Counted from the stretch's first letter, positions 1-9,199 are shown. The stretch is DNA of 34,180 nucleotides from Gammaproteobacteria bacterium (GCA_013373125.1 JABXIK010000042.1:1-34180); one strand, 5' to 3'. Notes: generated by a model not told the origin, from the sequence alone. Made by a program: numbers and translations.

Positions 1-1
1 C

Positions 2-454
2 ATGTCTTGGGTGATGGATGTGTTAAAAGACAAACAACTGTTCTTTGTTGATTCGCGCACCAATGCTCAAAGTGTGGCATTCGACACCGCACAGAAAGTG
101 GGGTTAGCAAGCGCATCGCGCGACATTTTTTTAGACAATGAGATTGATATTGAACACATACATGTGCAATTCAAAAAAGCCATCACGGTAGCAGAGAAAT
201 ATGGCAGCGCCATCGCCATTGGCCACCCCCACAAAGCCACACTGGATTACTTACAATATGTGTTACCACAATTACAAGGCACCCATGTGATCATCTCGCC
301 CATTAGCCAATTGGTGAAAGCCAATCAAGCGCAACATCCCGACAGCGCAAGAGAAAGTCTACCGGCTTCCATCCCTGCTTTAGACGCATTGGTTGAACAC
401 TACTTAAAGACGTCAGAACTTGAGAAGGGGGAAAATTTGTCTATTGTTAAATGA
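2..454 (+). CDS. Divergent polysaccharide deacetylase family protein (YibQ/DUF610-like), 3' part
   Basis: This is the C-terminal 150 residues of a YibQ-type divergent polysaccharide deacetylase; the reading frame is open to the window edge, so the Met at position 2 is probably internal and the gene starts upstream. Family hallmarks visible here are FVDSRT, a following SRDIFLDNE segment and the AIAIGHPHKATLDYL motif, in the usual order. The family is periplasmic and often lies beside EnvC-type murein hydrolase and CtpA-type protease genes, which would lie off the left edge and cannot be checked. Its enzymatic activity is not well established, so a role in envelope polysaccharide or murein metabolism is inference. 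The stop lies 21 nt before the next gene on the same strand. Confidence 0.85.
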   Translation: MSWVMDVLKDKQLFFVDSRTNAQSVAFDTAQKVGLASASRDIFLDNEIDIEHIHVQFKKAITVAEKYGSAIAIGHPHKATLDYLQYVLPQLQGTHVIISPISQLVKANQAQHPDSARESLPASIPALDALVEHYLKTSELEKGENLSIVK

Positions 455-475
455 GAATTTCCCGGGGTTGCTCTT

Positions 476-2176
476 ATGAAACAAGGCCTCATTTTTGCTT
501 TTCTTCTAGTATTTTCATCTCTATCCATTGCCGATGACGCAATAGAGCAAGCCATCAAAGTCCTTTCTCCCTCGACCCTAACGCCACAACAGATGGCCAG
601 CGAACTAAAGTGGTTCCAGCAAGCCGCTGCACCGTTTAAAGGCAAAAGTATCTCGGTTGTCAGCGAGGACATCCCCACCCATCGCTGGGAAAAGCAAGTG
701 CTCGCCAAACTCTTTGAAGACATTACCGGCATTAAAATTCACTTCGACATAGTGGGAGAAGGCACCGTTGTCGAAAATATCTTCAAGCAAATAAATCAAG
801 GCGTGCATTTATATGATGTTTACATCAATGATGCCGACCACATAGGTACTCACTCTCGTATCCAAGGCGTAGTGAATTTAACCCAATATATGAAAAAAGA
901 AGGCAAAGCCTTCACCAACCCCAAACTAGATTTAGATGATTTTCTAAATCTACAATTTGGCCAAGACTATGACGGCCAACAACTGCAATTACCCGATCAA
1001 CAATTTGCCAATCTCTATTGGTTCCGTTACGACTGGTTTACACGCAAAGACATTCAAGCTCTATTTTTAACCTTCACCGAAAAAAAATACGGCAAAGGCA
1101 AAAGCTATACCTTAGGCGTACCTGAAAATTGGGCCGCCTATGAAGACATTGCCGAGTTTTTCACAAATACACCAATTGACGGCAAAAAAGTCTATGGCCA
1201 TACGGACTTTGGTAAAAAATCACCGTCATTGGGCTGGCGCTTTACCGATGCTTGGTTATCCATCGCAGGGGCAGGCGACATTGGCTTGCCCAATGGCGCA
1301 CCCGTCGACGAATGGGGCATTCGCGTTAAAAACCGTATCCCCGTGGGCTCTAGTGTAGAGCGTGGCGGTGCCACCAATAGCCCTGCCGCTATTTATGCTC
1401 TACAAAGCTATATTGATTGGCTCAACAAATACAGTCCGCCTTCTGCCCGGCAAGGCACGTTTCGTGACAACAACATCACTGCCGCCAAAGGTAATGTTGC
1501 GCAACAAATATTCCTCTACTCACTTTGGATCAATAATCCGGCTTTTCATCAAGGAGAAATGGTCAATGAGAAAGGGGAGCCCGTATGGCGATTGGCCCCG
1601 ACACCCCATGGCCGCTACTGGAAAAACGGCATGAAAGTGGGCTACCAAGATGCCGGCAGTTGGACCATTCCCAAAGACACGCGCGGGCCTAAACGAGCAG
1701 TCGCTTGGTTGTGGGCACAGTTTTGTGTGAGTAAATCCGCAGCAATTGCAAAATTTAAAGCAGGTGGAACCCCCGTCAGGCACTCAACTCTTGCCAGTGA
1801 TTATGTGCAAAAGAATAAATCACGTTGGGGAGGACTCATTGAGTTTTATCAAAGCAATGCCATTCATTTGTGGACAGACACCGGCCTGAATGTCCCACAT
1901 TACCCTTTATTATTTCGCGCGTGGTGGCCAAATCTTGATCTGGCAATCAATGGTCAAATCACGGCTAAACAAGCCATGGATAATATTGCTTACGAACAAG
2001 ATAAAATCATGGGTAATTTGAAACTTTCACGCGACACCCCAAAATTGAACCCAAAAAAATCTCAAGCGTATTGGCTTGCGCAGCCAGGGGCACCGAAACC
2101 GTCAATGCAACGAGAGAAGCCCAAAACTCTCACCTATGAAGCGGCCATTAAGATTTGGCGAAAAGCAAGCCCATGA
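476..2176 (+). CDS. Periplasmic solute-binding protein, GlpV-like (glycerol/carbohydrate type)
   Basis: A 566-residue extracellular solute-binding protein with a cleavable signal peptide (about residues 1-19, hydrophobic core then SIADD). Length and motifs recall the large binding protein of rhizobial glycerol ABC transporters (GlpV): an early STLTPQQ/ELKWF stretch, IPTHRWE, INDADHIGTHSR, LPDQQFANLYWFRYDWF, SLGWRFTDAWLSIAGAG, GNVAQQIF, KVGYQDAGSW and the late NVPHYPLL. The family resemblance is from memory of GlpV; the glycerol or polyol ligand is inference. No permease or ATPase gene lies nearby. Instead the gene ends inside an ATGA overlap with a sensor kinase gene, suggesting that the protein presents a ligand to the kinase rather than, or as well as, to a transporter. 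Confidence 0.88.
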   Translation: MKQGLIFAFLLVFSSLSIADDAIEQAIKVLSPSTLTPQQMASELKWFQQAAAPFKGKSISVVSEDIPTHRWEKQVLAKLFEDITGIKIHFDIVGEGTVVENIFKQINQGVHLYDVYINDADHIGTHSRIQGVVNLTQYMKKEGKAFTNPKLDLDDFLNLQFGQDYDGQQLQLPDQQFANLYWFRYDWFTRKDIQALFLTFTEKKYGKGKSYTLGVPENWAAYEDIAEFFTNTPIDGKKVYGHTDFGKKSPSLGWRFTDAWLSIAGAGDIGLPNGAPVDEWGIRVKNRIPVGSSVERGGATNSPAAIYALQSYIDWLNKYSPPSARQGTFRDNNITAAKGNVAQQIFLYSLWINNPAFHQGEMVNEKGEPVWRLAPTPHGRYWKNGMKVGYQDAGSWTIPKDTRGPKRAVAWLWAQFCVSKSAAIAKFKAGGTPVRHSTLASDYVQKNKSRWGGLIEFYQSNAIHLWTDTGLNVPHYPLLFRAWWPNLDLAINGQITAKQAMDNIAYEQDKIMGNLKLSRDTPKLNPKKSQAYWLAQPGAPKPSMQREKPKTLTYEAAIKIWRKASP

Positions 2177-4347
2177 AATTAAAGATGAATCGCATTAGCC
2201 AACAGTTAATCGGGCTTGTATTCATTGCCTTGGTTATTTTCTCTGTTGGCGTCGCCGCTTTAGTGGGCTGGCAATCTTACGCCGACTTAAAAGACGTGGC
2301 ATTTGAGCGAGTACAATCCGCAGGTAATCTCTTTGCCTCGGAAATTGAAAACAACATTCGTCGAGCCCATAACGCCATTAAAGATGTGGAATCAAATCCC
2401 ATCATTGCCGAGCAGTTAGTGCTGCTCAACAATTATGGTCCGCTTTATAGCGACGATGCCTTTCAAATCAATAAAAACATTATGCCATCCGATATCGCAT
2501 TTTATTTCCGTAGCCAATTACAACTGGCTCGCTCACTGATCCACCTGCTCCCGGCACATCAGTTAACTGAACTGAAGATTTATCACACTGATCCGTTTCA
2601 ACAACATAAAAACAGTACGCCTTTACCATCGATCATCATCGATCACGAGTTTATTTGGTTTTTTCGTTATGACAAAAAAACCAATGACCAAACCCCTCGC
2701 ATTTATAAACTATCAATTCAAAGCTTAAATTATGATGGTGATTTTTTTGATGTCAGCAGCGTGTACCAAGAAAGTGCTGATTTTTTTTATAACACCATAG
2801 GAGTAGAGCCTGTTAACGACACGCCCAAAGATCGCATTAGTCAACTGATCCAGCCCAAAAATTTTCCCTCTGGTAACATTGTCAGTATTACCCAAGACAA
2901 GCTGCAATTCATTATTTGGACGCAAATTGCGATTGAGATAGTGAATCCAGATAACTGGGAAAAAACGTTAAAAAACGCCATCATGATCGTTGCCAAACAA
3001 GAACCCGATACGGAAAGCTTACAAACCGTTGCCGCACGCCTCGGCACAGAACTCGCCATTGTCGATAATGGACATGTTTGGGCATCCAGTATCGCGAATG
3101 CCCCACAGTATCAATACTCAGATGCAGATCTTGAAATCGGCAGCAACCCTTACATTTATTCCGAAGTCGCACTGGGTCTGCCCAGTGATGATGAAAAAAA
3201 AATCTTTAAAGCCATGGCATTAAGTCCTACCGCAGGCTTAATTGAGCGCACCAATTCATTAATCATTCGCCTGAGTTTCATCACATTAGCGGCCATATTC
3301 ATCACCGCTGCCGCTATCTATTGGATGGTGCAGATAACATTAAGAAGGCCTTTGGACGAACTGCTCTTTGGTGTGGTCAGCTTGCATGAAGGCGACATGA
3401 GTGCAACCGTAGATATCAAGACCAATAATGAACTGGCCAGAGTCGGTCGCGCATTTAATGACATGACTCGTCAGATCAAAGAAAAATCAGAAGCTTTACA
3501 ACAAGCCAATAACACCTTGGAGCATAAGGTCAAAGAGCGGACATCCGACCTAGAAAAAGCCCAACAACAACTGATTATGGCAGAAAAAATGGCATCGTTA
3601 GGTCAATTAGTGGCCGGCGTCGCCCATGAAATTAATACTCCATTAGGCAATTCCATCACCGCGCTTTCATTTAATAAAAGCGAAAGTGAAGCCGTGCAGA
3701 AAAAATTTGATGAGAATACATTAACCGCCAGTGATTTTGGTAGGTTCTTAGACATCTCCAATGAATCCATCGCCATCATGGAAACCAATCTACGCAAAGC
3801 GAAACAACTGGTAGAAACCTTCAAAAATGTCGCCGTCAATCAATCCGTGGAAGAAGTCATGCGTTTTTCAATTCGCGAGCATGTGGATGAAGTGCTGGTG
3901 ACATTAAAGCCCCTGCTCAAGCACTCACAAATCGACGTGCATCTGGATATTAGCCAAGATCTCATCATCGAAAGTTATCCTGGGGCTTACTATCACATTA
4001 TCAGCAATCTGCTGATTAACAGTATTAAACATGCCTTCCCCAATCGCCAAGGTACGATCCAGCTGTCCGTCACTGCGGATGACAATAACTTATATCTGAA
4101 ATATGATGATAATGGAGCAGGCATGGATGTGACCACATGCAGTAAGATTTTTGACCCCTTTTTCACCACCAAGCGCGGGGAAGGCGGTACAGGACTGGGC
4201 ATGTATATGACTTACAACATCGTCACGCAAAAACTAGGCGGCACTATCGAAGTGCATAGCGAAATTGGCAAAGGCTCTCACTTCTGCATCACCGCGCCTT
4301 TGGAGTTGCCGGACGTAAATGAATCAAGCCACGACTTATCCCTTTAA
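2173..4347 (+). CDS. Membrane sensor histidine kinase coupled to the solute-binding protein
   Basis: A 724-residue sensor kinase when started at the ATG at 2173, whose ATGA overlaps the upstream stop codon; a TTG at 2155 would add six residues. It has an N-terminal membrane helix (about 12-34), a periplasmic region of roughly 325 residues with no domain I recognise, a second helix (about 362-387), a HAMP segment, a short coiled coil, then the catalytic core. The phosphoacceptor is His485 in GVAHEINTPLG. An N box lies near residue 610 (NLLINSIKHAF), DDNGAGMD near 645, and FFTTKRGEGGTGLGM near 665-675, so it looks catalytically intact. There is no receiver domain and no response regulator beside it. 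The large periplasmic domain and the coupled binding-protein gene suggest binding-protein-dependent sensing (inference). It ends 2 nt from the convergent ABC-F gene. Confidence 0.93.
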   Translation: MKLKMNRISQQLIGLVFIALVIFSVGVAALVGWQSYADLKDVAFERVQSAGNLFASEIENNIRRAHNAIKDVESNPIIAEQLVLLNNYGPLYSDDAFQINKNIMPSDIAFYFRSQLQLARSLIHLLPAHQLTELKIYHTDPFQQHKNSTPLPSIIIDHEFIWFFRYDKKTNDQTPRIYKLSIQSLNYDGDFFDVSSVYQESADFFYNTIGVEPVNDTPKDRISQLIQPKNFPSGNIVSITQDKLQFIIWTQIAIEIVNPDNWEKTLKNAIMIVAKQEPDTESLQTVAARLGTELAIVDNGHVWASSIANAPQYQYSDADLEIGSNPYIYSEVALGLPSDDEKKIFKAMALSPTAGLIERTNSLIIRLSFITLAAIFITAAAIYWMVQITLRRPLDELLFGVVSLHEGDMSATVDIKTNNELARVGRAFNDMTRQIKEKSEALQQANNTLEHKVKERTSDLEKAQQQLIMAEKMASLGQLVAGVAHEINTPLGNSITALSFNKSESEAVQKKFDENTLTASDFGRFLDISNESIAIMETNLRKAKQLVETFKNVAVNQSVEEVMRFSIREHVDEVLVTLKPLLKHSQIDVHLDISQDLIIESYPGAYYHIISNLLINSIKHAFPNRQGTIQLSVTADDNNLYLKYDDNGAGMDVTTCSKIFDPFFTTKRGEGGTGLGMYMTYNIVTQKLGGTIEVHSEIGKGSHFCITAPLELPDVNESSHDLSL

Positions 4348-4349
4348 CA

Positions 4350-6257
4350 TCACAGGTTTAACTGGGCCTCTAGTTGTTCAAGCGCTTCCAGTTGCTCAAT
4401 CCATTGTTCTTCATCTTCTTCTAATTGCTTTTTAGCTTGGCTTTGCTCACCTAACAGGGCTCGTAGCTTTTCCTTTTGAGTTGCTTCATATAAGGAGGTA
4501 TCCGCCAATTGTTCTTCGATATCAGCCAATTGAGCTTGTAAAGACTCAACTTTCGCTTCCAATTTTTCTACCGCCTTTTTAAGTGGACTTAATTGCTTAC
4601 GGATTTCCGCTTCACGGCGTTTCTTTTCTTTTTTCGCCTCAGCACTGTGTTCGCTGGTTTTGCTTTCCACCGCAACCACGCCGTCATCTTCGCTTTGCGT
4701 GATGAAGACACGGTAATCTTCAAGATCACCTTCAAATTCTTTCACACCACCTTGGTGCACTAAATAGAATTGATCCACCGTATTGGCTAACAAATGGCGG
4801 TCATGGCTCACTACCACGATGGCACCGTCGTAGTTTTGCAACGCCAAAGTTAAGGCATGGCGCATATCCAGATCCAAGTGGTTGGTGGGCTCATCCAGAA
4901 TCAACAAGTTGGGTTTTAGCCAAGCAATACGAGCCAGTGCCAACCGAGCAAGCTCACCACCCGAGAATTGTTCACACACTTCTAATGCTTGATCCCCGTG
5001 AAAGCCAAAGCCCCCTAAGAAATTACGCACCTGTTGATCCGTGGCTTCTGGAATTAAGCGCTGTAAATGCTCAGCAGGACTTAAGCGTAAATCCAGCTCA
5101 TCCACTTGATGCTGTGCAAAATAGCCCACAGATAAATACTCACCACCAAAATATTCACCCGCCATTAAGGTCAATTCACCCACAATGGCTTTGATTAATG
5201 TGGACTTACCGGCACCATTTGCACCTAACAAACCAATGCGATCACCCGGACGTAACGTCACATTGACCTTGGATAACTGCACATGACTGCCGTAACCAAT
5301 ATCCGCTTGCTGCAAATTGATTAATGGGTCGGAATACTTATCCGCGTTGGGAAATTCAAAATGAAATTGGCTATCCACATGGGCCGGGGCAATGCGCTCC
5401 ATACGCTCCAAAGCCTTCACACGGCTCTGAGCTTGCTTGGCTTTACTGGCTTTTGCCTTGAAGCGCGTAATAAAACTTTCGATATGGGCGATTTGAGCTT
5501 GCTGTTGCTCATATAAAGATTGTTGTTGTGCCAAACGCTCTGCACGTCGACGCTCGAAGTCTTCGTAATTACCGGAATACAGGGTAATGTTTTGTTGATG
5601 TAGATGCACAATGCCATCAACCACAGAATCAATAAAGTCCCGATCATGGCTGATCAACAACAAGGTGCCACGGTATTTTTGTAGGAAACTTTCTAACCAT
5701 AAGCTGGCATCTAAATCCAAGTGGTTAGTCGGTTCATCCAGCAACAATAAATCGCTTGGCATGATCAAGGCTTTGGCAAGGTTCAAACGCATGCGCCAAC
5801 CACCACTAAAGGCACTAACAGGTAATGCCATTTGCTCTTGTTTGAAACCCAATCCGGCCAACATGGTTTGCCCAAGTTGCGGTACTTGATAACCGTGAAT
5901 CAATTCAAATTCACCATGCAAGGAGGCTAACTCTAAATCTTTTTGAGCGGCTTCCGCTTGTTCAATCGCCGTTTGAATTCGGCGAAACTCTTGATGGCCA
6001 TCCAATACATAATCCAATGCGCTCTGCTCCGACGCGGCCACTTCTTGTGCCATGTGCGCCACACGCCAATTTTTCGGAAGGTATAACTCCCCTTGATCCG
6101 GGACCAATTGTTGTAACAACAATTTAAACAATGTGGATTTACCAGCGCCGTTTGCACCCACTACCGCCAACTTGTGTCCATCGTGTACCGTAAGGTCAGC
6201 GTTTTGCAGGATTATTTTGGTGCCTAGGTGTAAATTAACCTGTTGCAGACGTATCAT
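4350..6257 (-). CDS. yheS: ABC-F family ATPase, YheS-type
   Basis: A 635-residue soluble ABC-F protein with two ATPase domains and no membrane segments. Domain 1 has Walker A GANGAGKST at residues 34-42, signature FSGGWRMRLNLAKAL and Walker B LLLLDEPTNHLDLD. Domain 2 has GANGAGKST, FSGGELARLALARI and LLILDEPTNHLDLD. A lysine/arginine-rich linker (ITRFKAKASKAKQAQSRVKALERM) joins them, and a charged coiled-coil tail runs from about residue 530 to the end. ABC-F proteins act on ribosomes near the E site. Length, linker and tail fit YheS better than Uup or EttA. The start ATG is only 32 nt from the divergent start of the next gene, so the two must share a very compact promoter region or use promoters inside each other's coding sequence. 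Confidence 0.93.
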   Translation of the reverse strand: MIRLQQVNLHLGTKIILQNADLTVHDGHKLAVVGANGAGKSTLFKLLLQQLVPDQGELYLPKNWRVAHMAQEVAASEQSALDYVLDGHQEFRRIQTAIEQAEAAQKDLELASLHGEFELIHGYQVPQLGQTMLAGLGFKQEQMALPVSAFSGGWRMRLNLAKALIMPSDLLLLDEPTNHLDLDASLWLESFLQKYRGTLLLISHDRDFIDSVVDGIVHLHQQNITLYSGNYEDFERRRAERLAQQQSLYEQQQAQIAHIESFITRFKAKASKAKQAQSRVKALERMERIAPAHVDSQFHFEFPNADKYSDPLINLQQADIGYGSHVQLSKVNVTLRPGDRIGLLGANGAGKSTLIKAIVGELTLMAGEYFGGEYLSVGYFAQHQVDELDLRLSPAEHLQRLIPEATDQQVRNFLGGFGFHGDQALEVCEQFSGGELARLALARIAWLKPNLLILDEPTNHLDLDMRHALTLALQNYDGAIVVVSHDRHLLANTVDQFYLVHQGGVKEFEGDLEDYRVFITQSEDDGVVAVESKTSEHSAEAKKEKKRREAEIRKQLSPLKKAVEKLEAKVESLQAQLADIEEQLADTSLYEATQKEKLRALLGEQSQAKKQLEEDEEQWIEQLEALEQLEAQLNL

Positions 6258-6289
6258 AGGTAGACTTCACAAATTCAAAGAGGTGGTCG

Positions 6290-6775
6290 GTGTTTCAAGG
6301 AGCGCATGATGCCACAAAAAGCCAAGAGAACCCATTCTGGCTATATTCCTTAAAGCAATATAAATCACCAAATTGCGCGCAGTTTTTATTAGGTGCCCAA
6401 GATCAATTGGACCTAGATATTAATTTACTTTTGTTTTTTGGCTGGCTCAGCTCAGAAGGAAAAACGCTTGAGCTTAGTAAAGTCCTCACGCACTCACAAA
6501 TTTGGCAATCTCAGGTGGTGAAACCCATCCGCCAATTACGTCGCCGCATCAAGTATTTAAACCATGACAGTTTTTACCAGGCCACTAAGCAACTGGAACT
6601 GAGATCAGAACAGCACCAACAAGATTGGCTTTACCAGCAGAGCCTGCATTGGCCACAACAAACACGATCGTTTAAAGATGCTTTATCCCAGATGGTACGG
6701 GAATATTTACAACAGGAAGGTATTGAAGAAAAAGAGGAGTGGTTACAAGCACTCAGTGAGTACTTGCAACCTTAA
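6290..6775 (+). CDS. TIGR02444 (DUF2390) family protein
   Basis: A 161-residue cytoplasmic protein of the TIGR02444/DUF2390 family, function unknown. It carries the family pattern NPFWLYSLKQY near residue 15, then QFLLGAQDQLDLDINLLLFFGWLS, and WQSQVVKPIRQLRRRIK in the middle. The start is a GTG at 6290, preceded by an AAAGAGG ribosome binding site about 6 nt upstream; there is no in-frame ATG nearby. The gene lies between an ABC-F ATPase and algP, the same company it keeps in pseudomonads (recalled, not checked). Its stop lies 8 nt from the convergent algP stop. Confidence 0.85.
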   Translation: MFQGAHDATKSQENPFWLYSLKQYKSPNCAQFLLGAQDQLDLDINLLLFFGWLSSEGKTLELSKVLTHSQIWQSQVVKPIRQLRRRIKYLNHDSFYQATKQLELRSEQHQQDWLYQQSLHWPQQTRSFKDALSQMVREYLQQEGIEEKEEWLQALSEYLQP

Positions 6776-6783
6776 TCTGAAAC

Positions 6784-7773
6784 TTAGTTGTTTTCAGCAA
6801 ATACACTTTGTGCAGCTGGCGCTGGCATTTCAGGCTTAGTTTCAACAGCTGGTGCCGGTGCTACTTTAGCTGGCTTAGCCGCTTTAGGGGCTTTTTTTAC
6901 CACTTTTGCTTTAGGGGCCTTTTTAGCCGCTTTGGCTGGCTTGGCTGCTTTAGCTTTAGGGGCTTTTTTAGCTGGCTTAGCTGCTTTTGCTTTAGGCGCT
7001 TTTTTAGCCGCCTTTTTAGCAGCTGCTTTTTCACGAGCTTTTTCTTTAGCAGCAGCAGCTTTGGCTTTCTTAGCAGCCGCTTTAGCCGCTTTTGCTTCAG
7101 CAGCTTTTACTTTAGCAGCCGCTTTTTTCAATTTGTCTGCTTCTTTTTTCGCTTTAGCTTTAACTTTAGCTTTCTCAGCAGCTACCTTAGCTTTCTCTTT
7201 TGCTTTGGCAGCAGCGGCTTTAGCCTTGGCTTTTTCCTTAGCAGCAGCCGCTTTTTCTTTAACAGCTTCTGCTTTCAAGAAGGCTTTTTCAGCAGCAAGA
7301 CGTACTTTTTCAACCTTAGCAGCTTTAGCTACTTCTGCTTTTAGGTCTGCTTGAGCAGCTTTAGCAGCGTTTACGGCAGCTTTCGCAGCTTTAAGCGCTT
7401 TAGCGGCAGCAGCAGTTTTTGCTTTAGCAGCAGCTAGTTGCTTAATACCAGCAGCTGTTTTCTTAGCTTTAACTTTAGTGGCAACCTTCGCTTGAGCATC
7501 CTTGGCTTTTTTAGCATCAGCAGTCGCTTTGGTAGCAGCTTTAGTAGCAGCAGTCACTTCTTTCGCTAAATCAGCAACTTGCTTAGTACGAGCAGCAGCT
7601 AGCTGAGCGGTTAGTTTCGCGATTTCACCTTCTAGCTTAGTTACAGGCGTTACTACTTTTTTAGCAGCAACTTTCTTAGCAGGTGCTTTTTTAGCAGCTG
7701 GCTTTTTAGCTGGTGCTTTTTTTACTGCGGCTTTAGTCGCTTTTTTAGGAGCGGTTTTTTTACGGGCTGCCAT
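6784..7773 (-). CDS. algP: AlgP-like histone H1-like protein (Lys/Ala/Pro-rich)
   Basis: A 329-residue, extremely basic, low-complexity protein made largely of Ala and Lys, comparable to AlgP (AlgR3) and eukaryotic histone H1 tails. It starts MAARKKTAPKK; the ATG at 7773 has a good AGAGG ribosome binding site, so a 17-codon upstream extension is not used. An Ala/Lys-rich, probably helical middle (about residues 50-240) is followed by KAPKAKAAKPAK-type repeats (about 255-310), ending in a Pro/Ala-rich non-repeat tail (VFAENN). AlgP is a DNA-binding protein linked to alginate gene regulation in Pseudomonas aeruginosa; here the general role is probably nucleoid association. Such repeats are prone to length change between strains. 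The opposite strand carries long Ala/Leu- and Phe/Ser-rich frames that are artefacts of this composition. Confidence 0.88.
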   Translation of the reverse strand: MAARKKTAPKKATKAAVKKAPAKKPAAKKAPAKKVAAKKVVTPVTKLEGEIAKLTAQLAAARTKQVADLAKEVTAATKAATKATADAKKAKDAQAKVATKVKAKKTAAGIKQLAAAKAKTAAAAKALKAAKAAVNAAKAAQADLKAEVAKAAKVEKVRLAAEKAFLKAEAVKEKAAAAKEKAKAKAAAAKAKEKAKVAAEKAKVKAKAKKEADKLKKAAAKVKAAEAKAAKAAAKKAKAAAAKEKAREKAAAKKAAKKAPKAKAAKPAKKAPKAKAAKPAKAAKKAPKAKVVKKAPKAAKPAKVAPAPAVETKPEMPAPAAQSVFAENN

Positions 7774-7865
7774 GATTACCTCTGGGTATGCTCTGTGTGG
7801 GTATCGGCAATTATACAAACACAAAACTGATACGCCAGATTTAAACCATCTTTTTTCAAGAAATT

Positions 7866-8597
7866 TTAACTATTTTTCAAATTTTTCTGCTGTAAGTTGA
7901 GCCAGTTGATGAGGGGTTGCCATTCTTCGAGGTCTTTTTCGTGAGGTTGAGTAAAATCAAAGATGCCCATTCCAAATTCCGCCGCTCGCACATACTGCTG
8001 TGTGTCGCGAATAGTTGTGATAAATGGAATGTGTAGACTATTCAGAAATGCTTCTAATTTGTTGTAACCAAGCGTGTTACGTTTAACACGATTTGCAATC
8101 ACCGCAATGGGCTTCGGCTTGATGCGAAAACCTGGACTCAGTAAAACATCTTTAATAAATCCAGTCGCCGCACGAATGTCGATGACCGATGGCACCACTG
8201 GCATTAAAACCAGATCGCAATGTCGAAGATGGTCAGAAAGCACATTTCCCGTTACTCCGGCGGGTGTATCGATAATGATATGGCTGGTATTCAACGGCAC
8301 CATTAATTGAAAACTGCGCGTGGTATGGGAATCATCTTTTCGATATGCGGCAACGGAATAAATATTAGGAAGGGAATGACTGCGCGCAGAAAGCCATTGG
8401 GCACTGGAACCTTGAGGGTCATGATCAATTAAAGCAACCTTATGACCCATACTTGCAAAATACGCTGCCGTATTGGTGGCCAACGTGGTTTTACCACAAC
8501 CACCTTTTGAATTCGCAATAAGAATACGAAATGGCTTGGTTTGATCCACCACCCGTACAGTTTGCGATTGTAAAGGCTCTGATAATTTCCTTGTCAC
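7866..8597 (-). CDS. Orphan ParA/MinD-type ATPase
   Basis: A 243-residue ParA-family P-loop ATPase. The deviant Walker A KGGCGKTT is at residues 31-38, with the signature lysine at 31; Walker A' is DHDPQGS near residue 58 and Walker B is HIIIDTPAG near 109. There is no N-terminal helix-turn-helix extension, so it is a short ParA form, and no parB gene or obvious centromere repeats lie beside it. It starts with GTG at 8597. The region immediately upstream diverges toward the DUF4124 gene, and algP is 92 nt downstream on the same strand. Solitary ParAs of this type can position cellular cargo other than chromosomes; the cargo here is unknown. It sits where pseudomonads carry an FKBP-type isomerase gene between algP and algQ (recalled synteny). 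Confidence 0.88.
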   Translation of the reverse strand: MTRKLSEPLQSQTVRVVDQTKPFRILIANSKGGCGKTTLATNTAAYFASMGHKVALIDHDPQGSSAQWLSARSHSLPNIYSVAAYRKDDSHTTRSFQLMVPLNTSHIIIDTPAGVTGNVLSDHLRHCDLVLMPVVPSVIDIRAATGFIKDVLLSPGFRIKPKPIAVIANRVKRNTLGYNKLEAFLNSLHIPFITTIRDTQQYVRAAEFGMGIFDFTQPHEKDLEEWQPLINWLNLQQKNLKNS

Positions 8598-8737
8598 CCG
8601 TGCACCTAGTTTCCTGAATGTCGTTCGCGGTGTACGCCTTAATCACCTTCTCTCAAACCTAACAAATTGCATACTACCTTTAGTAATGCCCTTCAATTAG
8701 GTTAAAATCCACAGCCTACATTACAAGGAACGTACCC

Positions 8738-9196
8738 ATGGGTCTATTTAATAAGTTACTACTATTGGTTTTAGTCTTGGCGCTAGCCAGCCCTTTTATC
8801 TTGAAAAAGCCAGATGGCACACCTTTTCTTAACATCCAAGATTTTCTAAAACCAGCAGCCGATCTAAAAAATGCCACCTTAAAATCCGAACCAAAATCCT
8901 TATATCGCTGGCAAGATGAAAAAGGCAACTGGCAATATAGTGATCATCCTCCAGAAAACGTGCAAGCCCAATCCATTCAGGTAGAAGATAAAATCAACGC
9001 CATGAAGACCATTGATTTACCCGAGGGCTATCGCGAGAAAGAAAAATCCACTCAACGATTCGACCCTACTGATGGCTCTGGAAGCTCATTACCTCTGACC
9101 ACTGCACCTATTGAAAAAGTGCCAGAGATGCTAGATCAAATTGAACACTTCCAGCAAAACTTAGATAACCGCAAACAACAGCTGGATAATTTATAA
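8738..9196 (+). CDS. DUF4124 domain-containing membrane-anchored protein
   Basis: A 152-residue protein with one N-terminal hydrophobic helix (about residues 5-23), which is either a membrane anchor or an uncleaved signal, followed by a DUF4124 domain with the pattern LYRWQDEKGNWQYSDHPP (about residues 56-73). The C-terminal third is a hydrophilic stretch ending in a short predicted coiled coil (PEMLDQIEHFQQNLDN). DUF4124 proteins are common in the envelope of gammaproteobacteria and have no settled function. The start is supported by AAGGAA seven nucleotides upstream. The gene is divergent from parA and its stop lies 3 nt from the convergent WD40 gene. Confidence 0.85.
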   Translation: MGLFNKLLLLVLVLALASPFILKKPDGTPFLNIQDFLKPAADLKNATLKSEPKSLYRWQDEKGNWQYSDHPPENVQAQSIQVEDKINAMKTIDLPEGYREKEKSTQRFDPTDGSGSSLPLTTAPIEKVPEMLDQIEHFQQNLDNRKQQLDNL

Positions 9197-9199
9197 CGT

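Noticed and set aside
6788..7354. Long plus-strand frames rich in Ala/Leu and in Phe/Ser opposite algP
   Set aside because: They arise from the repetitive GCN/AAR codons of algP read on the other strand; composition is protein-unlike and there is no ribosome binding site.
7866..8597. ParA as a sign of an integrated plasmid or replication origin
   Set aside because: No ParB, no iterons, no DnaA-box cluster and no mobility genes nearby; neighbours are core chromosomal genes.
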